64,000 nucleotides of DNA from Lytechinus variegatus (Eukaryota; Echinodermata; Echinoidea; Temnopleuroida; Toxopneustidae). Position 1 is the stretch's first letter, and each line of letters opens with the position of its first letter. Position numbers and translations under genes: made by a program. Shown piece by piece: positions 51,545 to 62,708 of this stretch. Location: the NCBI RefSeq assembly GCF_018143015.1, contig NC_054751.1, forward strand, positions 28,068,783 to 28,132,782. The letters run 5' to 3'. Below the pieces are notes generated by a model, which did no database searches, was not told where the DNA came from, and saw only the letters and a list, made by a program, of their open reading frames with translations.

Positions 51545-54505
51545 TCATGAGTCATATGATGATATGATATGTTTTTTTAGCTTACGTTTAAAAGAACAAA
51601 GCGAAGAACATTCTTTTATTTTACGAGGCAGTGAGTGCCAAACATCGGGTCCTCTATGTCTGATGGATTTATAAGCAAGTACTGTTTTGGGATTACTAAG
51701 ATGAAAATTGTTGGAACTTCTGGTATTGTGTTCATGAACCTGGGTATTACGTATAAACATTGAATTAAAATTGCTTGGAACCAAGTGATTAGCATAATTG
51801 AACATAAAGTTTGCAGTTTGTAAGATATTGATATCAGATATTTTTAATATGTTCAGTTTTTTGAAAATTGGATCAGTATGGGCTAAGTAAGGAGAACTTG
51901 TGCAAATTCTTATGGCTCTTTTCTGCAATAACAGTAAGGAGTTAACGTTTCTTTTGGTTCCACAACCCCAAGCAATATTAGCATAAGATAAATAAGATAA
52001 TATGAAAGAATTGTACAATAGTATAATAGACTTTGGCATTAACGTATCTTTTAGTTTGAACATAATACCAATAATTCTAGAAATATGAGTTCTTAGATGC
52101 TGAAAATGCAAATTCCAGTTTAAATGTTGATCAAGAATAACACCAAGAAATTTAACATTAGTTTTCCTTTCAATTATGGTATTGTCTATTAAGATTTGGC
52201 TCTGGTCTTCCATAATGTTTTTGTTTGTGTTGTGAAATATAACATAATTTGTTTTACTGAGGTTGAGAGATAACTTATTACATTGTAGCCAGTTAGTTAA
52301 TTTACGTAATTCTACATTGATGGTGTTTATCATTTTGTTAAAATCATAATGAGAATATAGCAGTGTCGTATCATCTGCAAATAACACATAACTAAGCTTT
52401 TCAGAAGACTTTACAATGTCGTTCATATATATTATAAAGAGAAGCGGCCCAAGTATGGATCCTTGTGGGACGCCACACTGGAGCTCTAAAATTTGTGATT
52501 TATGAACATCGACCTCAGTGTATTGAATTCTATTTTTTAAATAATCTCTAAACCATGCCAGAGGCGTACCCCTTATGCCATAACATTCAAGTTTATGTAT
52601 TAAAATTGAGTGATCGAGCGTGTCGAACGCTTTTGAAAGGTCCAAAAATAATCCGGTTATATATTGTTTTTTTGCAAGGGAGTTAGTTATTCTATCATAT
52701 AAGTCCAAAACTGCTAATTCCGTTGAATGATGTCTCCTAAAACCATATTGGGCGGTGCAAAGTAAATTGTTTTTGTCTAAAAAATTATATACCTGGTTAT
52801 GGATTATTCTTTCTAAGATTTTAGATAAAGAGGGTAAAATAGATATGGGTCGGTAATTTTCACATTGGATCCGATTTCCCTTTTTAAATATTGGTACGAC
52901 GCGTGCTAATTTAAAAGAATTCGGATAGCACCCAAGAGACAATGATAAATTGAAAATATGACAAAGTGGATCTGCTATAAAGAAAATTATTTGTTTTAAG
53001 ATAAATGAGTTGATATCGTCATGCCCACAAGTTTTGGTATTTTTAAGGGATTTTACTATGGATATAACTTCGTGTGGTCTTACGGGTTTGAAAAATATCG
53101 AGTTTTCAGCTCGTTCAGGTAAAAAATCTTTAAAAGAGTGCTCATTGGTTGTAAAAGTTTTTGATAAAGTTGGACCTATGTTTACAAAATATTTATTTAA
53201 GATGTTTACAATTTTCTGTGGGTCACGAGTCTTTTCTTTTTCAGAGTACATTTCTTTTGTGAATTCTGTTCTATTACCCCTGCCTAAGATATTGTTTAAG
53301 ATGGACCAGGTAGCAGACATATTTCCCGACACTCTTTTAAGTTTATTTGTATAATACATTTTGCGTGATGCTCTAATAATGGCTGTTAGTTTGTTACGAT
53401 AAGCCTTAAATTTATTATGTTGGACGGTATTGCTAGGATTGCGTATATACAACTTATATAATCGATTCTTTTTTCGAATAGAATTCATTATTGCATTGGT
53501 AATCCAAGGATTATGAATATTATTTTTTCTTTTCTTTTTGAGCAAACAAGGTATATTTTTATCATAATATTCCTTAAATTTTTGAAGAAAAAGTTCATAT
53601 GCTATGTTCACATCATGTGTTACTTGAAATACATCTGACCAGGTTTCTTTTATAAGATCGATTTTAAGGGAGTTTATATTTTCGACTGAATAATTTCTAT
53701 TAAAGTATTCATTAGATTCATATCGTTTCCCTTGTGTTTTTCTTGATATTGTAAAAATAGGAAGGTGATCTGATACATCATAGTATAAAATACCACTTTG
53801 AAAATCTTCTACAATATTTGTGAAAATGTTATCTAAAAGCGTTGCGGATGTCGGGGATACTCTGGTAGGTTTGTCTATTAATGGATAGAGGGCGTAACTA
53901 TTCAATAACGATATGAAAGTATTATAAGACTTGTCATTTTTTGAAAGTAAGTTTATATTAAAGTCGCCCATTAGATATATATGTTTGCCACCTTTCGAAA
54001 AATTACTGATACATGATTCTAATTGATGAGTAAATGAATCAATATTCGTACCGGGTGGACGATATGCTACGCCTACAATTACATTTTTACATTTAACATT
54101 GGAAATTTCCACAAAAAGCATCTCAAAGTCTGGTGATTCGGACAGAGGGGTCATTAATTGAAAGGAAATATTTTCTTTTACATATAATACTACACCTCCT
54201 CCACGTCCATGTAATCTGTCAGAACGTAACATCTGATAACCTTCCATGTTAAATAAAGTAGGAGAATTAGGGTTTAACCATGATTCACTTACTCCAATAA
54301 TGGACAATGAATTGTTTAGGGATTTAAGTAGATTAGATACATTGTCAAAGTTGCGACTTAAACTCCGGGCATTTAAGTGTAGTAAGCTGAAATAAGACTT
54401 GTCGTTACAATTATGAAGGGAGTTAAGCTCGTCGGGTAAATAATAGTGGCATTCATTGGATTTCAGTTCTTCGTCAGATAAAGACATGTTTAAAGACTCA
54501 GTCAT
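51545..54505 (-). CDS. LINE ORF2: AP endonuclease plus reverse transcriptase, 986 aa
   Basis: Uninterrupted frame. Residues about 40-255 are an AP-type endonuclease: NAR 45-47, E74 in GVSESWL, RGGGVVLYV at 101-109, GDFNIN 180-185 and SDH 245-247. Residues about 470-770 are the reverse transcriptase: NYRPIS 550-555, LDLSKAFDTLDH 621-632, GVPQGSILGP 678-687 and the catalytic FADD 709-712. A C-terminal region with RHRGPDVWHSLP follows. It copies element RNA at a nicked chromosomal target. All key residues are present, so ORF2 may still be functional, or its host copy was until recently. Assigned to the CR1/L2 group from motif style; the exact clade needs a tree. Confidence 0.95.
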   Translation of the reverse strand: MTESLNMSLSDEELKSNECHYYLPDELNSLHNCNDKSYFSLLHLNARSLSRNFDNVSNLLKSLNNSLSIIGVSESWLNPNSPTLFNMEGYQMLRSDRLHGRGGGVVLYVKENISFQLMTPLSESPDFEMLFVEISNVKCKNVIVGVAYRPPGTNIDSFTHQLESCISNFSKGGKHIYLMGDFNINLLSKNDKSYNTFISLLNSYALYPLIDKPTRVSPTSATLLDNIFTNIVEDFQSGILYYDVSDHLPIFTISRKTQGKRYESNEYFNRNYSVENINSLKIDLIKETWSDVFQVTHDVNIAYELFLQKFKEYYDKNIPCLLKKKRKNNIHNPWITNAIMNSIRKKNRLYKLYIRNPSNTVQHNKFKAYRNKLTAIIRASRKMYYTNKLKRVSGNMSATWSILNNILGRGNRTEFTKEMYSEKEKTRDPQKIVNILNKYFVNIGPTLSKTFTTNEHSFKDFLPERAENSIFFKPVRPHEVISIVKSLKNTKTCGHDDINSFILKQIIFFIADPLCHIFNLSLSLGCYPNSFKLARVVPIFKKGNRIQCENYRPISILPSLSKILERIIHNQVYNFLDKNNLLCTAQYGFRRHHSTELAVLDLYDRITNSLAKKQYITGLFLDLSKAFDTLDHSILIHKLECYGIRGTPLAWFRDYLKNRIQYTEVDVHKSQILELQCGVPQGSILGPLLFIIYMNDIVKSSEKLSYVLFADDTTLLYSHYDFNKMINTINVELRKLTNWLQCNKLSLNLSKTNYVIFHNTNKNIMEDQSQILIDNTIIERKTNVKFLGVILDQHLNWNLHFQHLRTHISRIIGIMFKLKDTLMPKSIILLYNSFILSYLSYANIAWGCGTKRNVNSLLLLQKRAIRICTSSPYLAHTDPIFKKLNILKISDINILQTANFMFNYANHLVPSNFNSMFIRNTQVHEHNTRSSNNFHLSNPKTVLAYKSIRHRGPDVWHSLPRKIKECSSLCSFKRKLKKHIISSYDS

Positions 54506-54735
54506 TTAATGATTTACGTTGCTCGTTCATGCAATATACTACTATAGTTAAGTCACTGGCATTGATATCTAACGACATGTTCTTAAAGTGGTAATGGCAA
54601 TTGTTACAATGTGAATTTGAAAGAGTAAATACATGGGAAAAACATCTACAGAAGCCCATTAAAGATCTAGTACGGAATATGTACACACAAGGCAAAAATA
54701 GAAACAAATATAATTGTTGAAAAATAAAATAGAAT
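54498..54735 (-). CDS. C-terminal end of LINE ORF1 (5' truncated)
   Basis: The frame ends …MNEQRKSLND and its TGA stop overlaps the ORF2 start (AAATGACTGA), so ORF2 was probably translated by re-initiation. About 78 codons remain inside the LINE. It holds a Cys/His cluster (CRCFSHVFTLSNSHCNNCHY), possibly a zinc-binding motif. Confidence 0.6.
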
Positions 54736-55392
54736 ATATTCTGACGGTCCTCCACCTTTAGAAGTTTTTGGCAATGACTGCCTGAATAACATTGCAACAA
54801 ACTCGAAAATTTCAGCAAAACAGCACCATTTATTACTTTAAAAATGCGTTAACGGTCCTAACTATTTATCAAACATTTTTGATTTGGTGTTCTTAAAAAT
54901 ACACGGATGTATCTTACTGCATCGACTCAAGCTTCAAGAATATGGTGCAAGACATTTTGTGTATATTGCAATATAGGCAATTGTACTTAATTTTGTGCAT
55001 GCATGATGCTATTATGATGTACCACTCCATTTTCATTTGTAAATGATGTGAACACACATGAAACATAAGTCATGATAAAAAAAATAGAATAAAAGAGATA
55101 AACAGCACTTTAAAAAAATGGGTGGTAAAACATTCAAATCTGTTGGTGAATATTTTGTCTGACCGATAAAATTGGTTTGGTCAATGTCATCCAACATTCT
55201 AACAAAAAAATGTTATTTTTTTACCATTTTTTGTCGGTTGCACGCAATCATAAAAAGTAAGTATGGGTACCGGGCATTGTAGTGGTCTTTGTCGAGGCTC
55301 GGGGTCTCGTCACCCCGGTTCTATACCTTTTGGTATGTTTATGTATAGTTAGACCAACAATCACTTGCCTTAAGACAAAAAAATCCAGTTGA

Positions 55393-55465
55393 TGGTCTAT
55401 ATGAGGCTCGAACTCATGACCTTCGCGTTATTATATCGATGCTCTGCCGACTGAGCTAACAGACC
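55393..55465 (-). pseudogene. tRNA-Ile (AAT)-like copy 4, probably decayed
   Basis: 73 nt, same acceptor, D and T arms, but the anticodon stem reads TCGAT/CGCGA, with two unpaired positions next to loop ATAATAA. The anticodon would still be AAT. Likely a dying copy in the most diverged unit, though low-level function cannot be excluded. Confidence 0.75.
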
Positions 55466-56099
55466 GTTCGCTATTGTCGAAAGAAGTACATTGATTTTAA
55501 AAGATAAGCCGGTAGACGTGGAAAGGAGTGAATTCTATAAAATAGCAGTGACAGTTGAGGCTCTTGACCAATAAGTGCTTTATTGAACTCAAATTCTGAC
55601 GGCCCTCCATCTCCAGGAGTTTATGGCAATGAACGCCTGAATAACATTGCAACAAACTCGAAAATTTCAGCAAAGCAGTACCATTTATTGGTTTAAAAAT
55701 AAGCGTTAACGGTTCTTACTATTTATCAAACATTTTTAATTTCGTGTTCTTAAAAATACACGAATGTATATTACATCGACTCAAGCTTCATGGTGCAAGA
55801 CCTTCGTGTATTATATTAAAAGGCATTTGCATGTAATTTTGTGGTAACATAATGTAATTAAGATGTACCACTCTATTTTCATGAATCTGGTTGTGAATTT
55901 AATGAACACACATGAAACATAAATAAGAAAAACAAAATGAAATAGATAAACAGCACTTTAATGAAAATTGTTCAAAGTATGCTATCTGTTGGTAAATATT
56001 ATGTGTCCGATCGATAAAATTGGTCAATGTCAACTAATATTCTAACAAACATTCGTTGATTTTTCACTTTTTTTTGTCGCCGGACGCAATCATAATTAA

Positions 56100-56635
56100 A
56101 CAAGAGTGTATTGGTTAATTTAAGCAGGTGCATTAGCTTGATTAGTGTATCAAACACTTCTGAAAAGTATTGTATTGGGTCCGAAATTTTTAGCTAAATT
56201 AATAAAAGAAATATATCTCCTCTGTCTTAATGTACTGTTATTGCTTGGACTTATTGAAATAAATCATTGACGGACCAATTGCAACTGCATGCCCAAGGAC
56301 TCCAATCACTAAAGAAAGAAATTAATGTTTTTTTCTAATTAGCTCGTTGATAATATGCTCATGGTTCAATGGGTTTTAGGTTTATTGAGTATCGATATCA
56401 TAATAATTTATTATTATTTGTTGGCAGAGTGCGAGTAGAATGATGGACATATACCATGAAGACGTCTGTGAAAGCAAATGCCAATTACTCTCCGAAATGT
56501 TATTAATGATTGTTCTCATTATTATCAACATATTTTATTAATATTTTCATTATAATCACTATCATCATCATCATCATCATCATAAGTTTTATTATTATCA
56601 TTATCATAATCAGTTTTAGTAGTAGTAGCAGCAGC

Positions 56636-56666
<31 letters not shown>

Positions 56667-59030
56667 TAGTATTGAAGTATATAGTATGAGTACAAAGCCA
56701 TCGTCATTATCATATTTTATCTTTATTGCATATATCTTCCAAAGTAATACATGTATAATAATTTTTATTTTTAATGCACATTAATTAGCAGTCTCATCAT
56801 GATTTCTTCCAATGGGTCCAAAGTATGTAAAAAAATACATGCAAACACACAGCTGGAAAGAAAACAAACCCATATTTAAGTTAAGAGAGTGACTGTGTGT
56901 ATATTATATTACGACAAAAAAAAAATCTGTGTGAGTATAATTCAATGAATAATTTACATTATGCGATGGCGGCGACCTAAGCAATAATTTACTAGATTAA
57001 GAATATTCAAGATTCGTGATTTATTCATTGAGTTTATATTCTTATAGCTTTTACAGATAGATTGTTTCTACTGTTTCGTATTGAAGCAAATTCATCATCT
57101 GCTGATTACAAACGGAATGAGCATGACCGCAATTAATTAAAAAAATATACTTGAGAGTAAGGGAGAAAAATCAAATTTAGCATCAAAACTGAACTAAATT
57201 ATTGCAATACATTCGTCCTCTTAAATCAACCCAAAAATGGAAGAGAATAAGGTAATATTTATTTTAAGCAAAATTGTCTTTTTGGACAATATATATCTTA
57301 AGAATGTCGCCTACATGTTTAATCATTCGTTTAATCATTTCACTATTATTACTATCGTTATTATTATTATATCATTATCATTGTCATCATCATCATCAAC
57401 ATCACCACCATCATCATCAACATCATCACCATCATCATCATTATTATTGTTATTATTATTATTAGTATTAGTAGTAGTAGTATTGCTAATATCAGTAGTG
57501 ATGTTCTTCCTCTTATTATTGTTATTGTAGTCGTCGCGGTGACGTCGTTGTATTATTGGCAGTTATAGCGTATAATAGAAGTGTGAGTGGCAGTTAACTT
57601 TAATGTTTGGCTTGATAAAATCACAAGTTTTTTTTGCACTTCGACAAAAACATATCGCTGCGGCAAATATTTTGAGAAGCAAAGAACAACGACAAATAAA
57701 AAACGGAAATTCTTCCCGGAAATGCCTATTTGTTTGGTTTTACAGGACTATCTTGGAATGTTTTGAAAAACGCCACAATTAAAGGGTGTCCCTTAAAACC
57801 AAAACATGTATCCACGTATTTCAATTTTAACGAACTTGGGATCTTGTTTTGATACCATTATTGGATTGCTGATGGATACAGCCCATTCACAGTTTACCTC
57901 GGAAATAATGGATACTCAATTAGTAGATATGTTTACACAGTATACCTACGATTTAGGCAGGGACACCATTGTTGAGGGCACTTAATTATGTTTACTTTAT
58001 TTTTTTACGAACTCGTAATTTATCGGATTTTGGAATGCATCGGAGACCGTCAGGGCTTTAGGAAATTGGCATAATGCTTAGACAGAATGTAGATCAAACA
58101 CCTGTTTCAATACCCCAAATCAGTTATAATGTAGTGGCTCCTTGTTCCAATTCGAATATATTTTTGACCTACGCATTTTGTGTTGGTCAAACACATTATT
58201 TTAGTTCAAATCGACAAAAAAACTCACAAAGTGGAATATTGATTTTCAAATTTTGAAAAACGAAATAATATCTCGTTTCTCGTGTTTTTATTTTGTGGGG
58301 AGGGGGGGGGGTAGTTAAATGGTTATGTTTGTTTTGAAAAGCCGCCTCATCATTGGCTTTGATTTTTCTTCAGTTTAGAAATACAGGATTGAGTGCGTGT
58401 GTGTACCTGCAAAATGATGAATAAGATATTCAAATTTCGTACGTTTCCTCTGCCATTCCCCCCTCTCTCTATATATATGTTCTTGTTTATAACCAGTGCA
58501 GGATAACATGTTCAGTGTAGCAAGGTTAACCTTTAAAAAAATCACCAATTTTATATAGTTCTTTACAGTATATAGTTTTAGATAATTTATCACTTTGATT
58601 ATTATAGGAACTTTTTCTTCATTGAGCTGTCGCTTCTTTAAAGAAATGGTTTAACATAATCACGAATCTTAAATTCTCAATCCCCTAAATTAAAGCAATT
58701 ACTCTCCCATCGTCTTGATTAATTCGTAATTAATGACGTCATCAACTTCTTTTGCTCACACGTGCGGATGAAGGCTGCAAGTGAGGCGTTTCCGTATGCT
58801 TGGTTTGAGTGTGCGTATGTGCGTGTGTGTATTTGAAGCTGGCTTGATAACGTGCGGTGATTACCCGGCGGTATACCATCGGTGAATTCGCCGAATTCGT
58901 AACTTTAAGATAGGGTATAACCACAATATACTTTAAAAACACCTTCAAATCAAGGTATTAGAATATGTACTTGTATTTGGATAGCCAGTTACCCATTATA
59001 TTATGGCCGTACGAAGCTCGTAAATATTTG
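56100..59030. other. intergenic DNA with microsatellites
   Basis: (ATC)n and (AGT)n runs lie at about 56555-56665 and 57340-57530. No gene, RNA or bounded element is supported elsewhere in this stretch. Confidence 0.5.
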
Positions 59031-59033
59031 ATT

Positions 59034-59260
59034 TTTATTTGATTTGATTTTATTTTTTTCTGCATTCACGTCAGTATCAGAATTACAAATATACAATATA
59101 CAAAGGTAAAAACAAAATAATAATAGTCGCATAGTATAAATATTGTAAATAAATATCAACAAAATGTGTTATACAGTTTTCAAAACAAGATTATTTAAAT
59201 GAATGCAGGAGACCGCCATCGTGATCGATATGAACCGGTCCGATACAACATTAATGTTTA
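59034..59260 (-). mobile_element. 3' scrap of a CR1/L2-group LINE
   Basis: The tail ATTTGATTTGATTTTATTTT and a block like GGAGACCGCCATCGTGATCG resemble the 3' UTR of the LINE at 51242 (GGCAGACCCCGAGTGCCATCATGGC region) and the tail of the one at 29940. No coding part remains. Confidence 0.55.
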
Positions 59261-62200
59261 ATGCTTATCTTGTTTCCCGATATTTAATTTTGTTCATGTT
59301 AATACCCTTTCTGAGTTTTTATTGTAGAAAACTTGTTATGATTGCAAAATTACTATAGAAAGCTAATATAATACCAATAAATCATGCAATTTTACCTATG
59401 TATTTTGCGCTATACAAAAACGTTTCACCATTGTTATTATTATTATCATAATCATCATCATCATCATTATTATAAGTTGTTTATTTAATTGGCTTATCGT
59501 AAAGTTGTCATAGCAATTGTCTGGAATCTATAAAATCTTTGAGAAACTGGATCCAGCGGATCGGTTGGTTGACGCCGTCAAGTAGACTCCGTCTAATACA
59601 TGGGGGAAGGGGATAGAGAAGACAACAAATATTAAAGAAAGAAAATCTTTATATATAACATACGTGACTTTCGTAATTACCATTGATTATAGAATACAAT
59701 TAAATTTCTGTGTATTTTGGGATCATAATGAGAGGAGTAGACAAAGGGCACAGGAAACGGAATGATGCTATTCTAAGGGAAGTATATTTTAAGGAGCTCC
59801 AGTAATTAATGGAATACAATAGGAACTGTCGCTGGTAAGGGTTCTTTTGGAACAAAACATCAAGCAAAAGACGGTACCTTTTTCGGGGACGGGCGGATTT
59901 AAAAAGAGATCATTAGTACCACATAATAAAATAATAGTTCTGGACAAAAAGAGCATGAAGCGAGACGAAAACCTAGTTAATGATATGGAAAGTCCTATTT
60001 TGTACTGAAGACTTCGAGAAGCCAATCTTCAATGAAGTTCTATCAACAGAGATGTGATAAATGCGAAAACGTAAGGATAAATCATCGACGAGGGACTAAC
60101 TTCATCAAAGCATGATCTTTAAGATTACGGGTCAGAGTGCACTTTCCAATCCATTACTTATCATTAAGGTAAAACCCCGCCAAATTGAATTCCCGCGGCA
60201 GACTATAATGACAATGCTATTTGAGACCTATTTGAAATAACAATAAAAACCCTCCAGAGAATGTCATTCTGTGACCTCACATCAAAAGAAGATGTCTCGC
60301 AGCCGGCCTGCCGCTCTTTTATTGACAACAGGGATTTGTTTAGTGGTGTGTGTTTTCGTGTTGTCTGTATTGGTATTTCATTGTGTTTATTGTGTTTATG
60401 GGATGCGCTCAATCGGTTTTCTTAGCCCTTACACAAAATCTTCACTTATTGTTATGTGAGGGATACCTTCTAATATAATAGATCCCCGCAGTTGGGAAGG
60501 CAAGGGTCGGGATGGGCTTTGGATGAAAACATGAAAAGATCCCCAATTGGTGCCATAGGGCAAAATGCTTTTCTCTTCGTCTTGGGCATGATTGGAGTTG
60601 GGTGAAACATAAACTGATATTTACAGTAGGCCTATTTGAAAATTCTCTGTCTCCCCCTTTTTTTGTTCGTATGTCTTACTAAACATTTAGCCTAAGTTTG
60701 TGCTGAGTAAAATAAGACTTTTATTTCAATAAAATATAGGATCACTCTCAGCTTGTGAAGTTATGTACAATCCCTAATGAAACATCCATGAAATTTTCGA
60801 AACATATATATATTATTTTTTAATCATTATTTTATACATCACATGCATGGTTGGTATAGACTCTTGAGGAATTGCAGACTAAAAACCATATACTGAATTA
60901 GGATTTTTTTTACCAAAATACAATTCATTCATTAAATTCCTTCCCTTTTTCGAATGACATTTCACAGGAGGAGATTAAAGAAGTTTTGGATTAAGAGTAC
61001 CGGATAGTATCAGGAATAGAGAATTTTGCATTATTTTTTTTGGCGCAGAAACAAATGAATAAAATGCAATTATGTAAATGAGACCCAGAGGGAAGTTGAT
61101 AAGCCAACTTTCTGTCGTATTCTATAAGATTTGACATATTCTTATTCCTGGATTTGAATCAAGTTACTTATTTTTCAACAGCAACGTATAGATGTCAGAC
61201 ATTCACGAGTAAGGGATAGTTATTTCGGGGTAATGTACTTTGGTACTCAAATGAGAGCCTCTTAGCTGCCCATGCAAACCCTAATCCTAAAGGTGCTGCT
61301 GTCCGCTAAGAGCCGAACCATTCAAGTTTTTCACTCTTTGGGCAGAAAATAGCGAATATAATTCTTAATATAATCATGAAAAATATAACACCTCCACTCA
61401 CCCGGGCCCATTTATTCAGTTTCCTTTCCTGTTTGTTGCAAGAATATAACGTTTTCCTCTTTTTTTGGACTTATTCGTAATTATGATCATATTGTTCGTT
61501 TTACATGCATTATCCTATTGTTATCAGTATGGGGCCAATTTATACAAGTAGTTGTGCTCTTTTTGACCCCTCCACATGTGAAATATCTCTTAATGTCAAT
61601 GTTTTGTATGTATGTATATATTTAACTGGGGAAATGAAGTTGAATTTTAATTTAAAAAAATATTTAAAAAATTATTCGATACTATTTTGACGGAATTGTG
61701 GCTGTTCTGCATGGACGGAGAATACCGCCTTAAATCAATTATCAGTTATCTATGGAAGACATCAACGAGTTTTCTTTTTCGTTCTTCATGGGTTTTCTTT
61801 TCTATTATACTGTGTGTGTGTATCATATCATCTTGCTCAGATACAATTTGCATTCATGGTGATATTAAAAGCGTTTTGGGGTTTCAAATTTCCTTGAAAT
61901 ATTAGTATTTTGATATTGAGTGTTTTAGGGCATCAACGGAATATGCGAGACTGTTGCATATATCCAAGGCCTACAGATGATGTGGGCAAAACCGTATGTC
62001 TGTATATGGGGCGTCACAAGTTACTCATTTTGGCGCCTTAACTTCAATTATAATCGCAATACACACATATCTTATGGGATTTTATTCACGATAAAAAACT
62101 TCCGTCTACTAGTAGTATACCATCATGACCACGGACGCCGTGATTTGATCTGGTTATGTGACCCTTTTAACATGCAAGTTATACATTCCACAATGGTGAA

Positions 62201-62708
62201 ATTAACATTATAAACGTTCTTGTTCGCTCATTCTCTTGTTCTTTCATCTTAAAATATTGATTTGAAATGAAGTGAATTAAATCTCAATGTCAAATATATA
62301 TATATTCTTAAAACAGTACATTAAATTTGAAGAAAAAAATGGTACTTGGAACTAACATAATAGCCAAATGCTGATCGAGGTTAACCCCAAATAATGTCAT
62401 TTAAAGATTAAACTGTAATTTAGTGCACTAAATCACAACCTTTATACATCAAAGTCAGTATCAATTATACTTATCGCTGATTCATATTGCCCTGTGTAAT
62501 GATTTCATTTAGTTTATGATTCAATATTTATTCATGTACACCTATGTATTTATAAATTGTATTAATTGTATTTATCATAACATTTATTAATTCGAATTAA
62601 TTTCGCTTTGTGTTTGGCATGTTGGGAATGGCGGTATTCACTTCTCGGCTCCGCCACAACCAACACTAATACTACAATCCTGCCACGGAAACCGACTCCA
62701 AACCTATA
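59261..62708. other. intergenic DNA, nothing recognised
   Basis: AT-rich with a short ATC run at 59430-59475. I checked the open frames on both strands and none looks like a protein. Confidence 0.5.

Larger units (their letters stand above)
51242..54735 (-). mobile_element. CR1/L2-group LINE inserted in the tRNA-Ile array
   Basis: It interrupts the array unit within the CAATAAATGCTTTATTGAAC segment: the unit stops after GAGGCTTTTTA at 51241 and resumes at about 54735 (TTCTGACGGTCCTCC). The 3' end (low coordinates) has an ATTCAATTCAATTTATTCAA tail. It carries the end of ORF1 and a complete ORF2. The 5' part is cut, as is common for LINEs. About 25 bases of the unit are missing at the insertion point. 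Confidence 0.88.
49160..56100. repeat. tandem array of about 880-bp units, each with a tRNA-Ile gene
   Basis: Four units repeat in order: GCGGCAGTGGTCTAGGCTCG-like, TTCTATATCTTTCGGT, the tRNA, GAGGCTTTTT, CAATAAATGCTTTATTGAAC, CCTCCATCTCCAGAAGTTTA, CAGCATTTATTG, GCTTCAAGAATATGGTGCAA, and AACAGCACTTTAAAAAAATG. tRNA to tRNA distances are 877 and 880 bases; the third gap is about 840 after removing the LINE. Each unit includes a hairpin (for example 49488-49613). The last unit is the most diverged. Confidence 0.92.

Noticed and set aside
53010-53354. Plus-strand 114-residue frame
   Set aside because: Antisense shadow of the LINE ORF2.
60203-60459. Short frames on both strands with a hydrophobic stretch (LLLTTGICLVVCVFVLSVLV)
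   Set aside because: A possible membrane segment, but the frame is only 62 residues, lacks support from neighbouring exons and is expected by chance in this AT-rich DNA.
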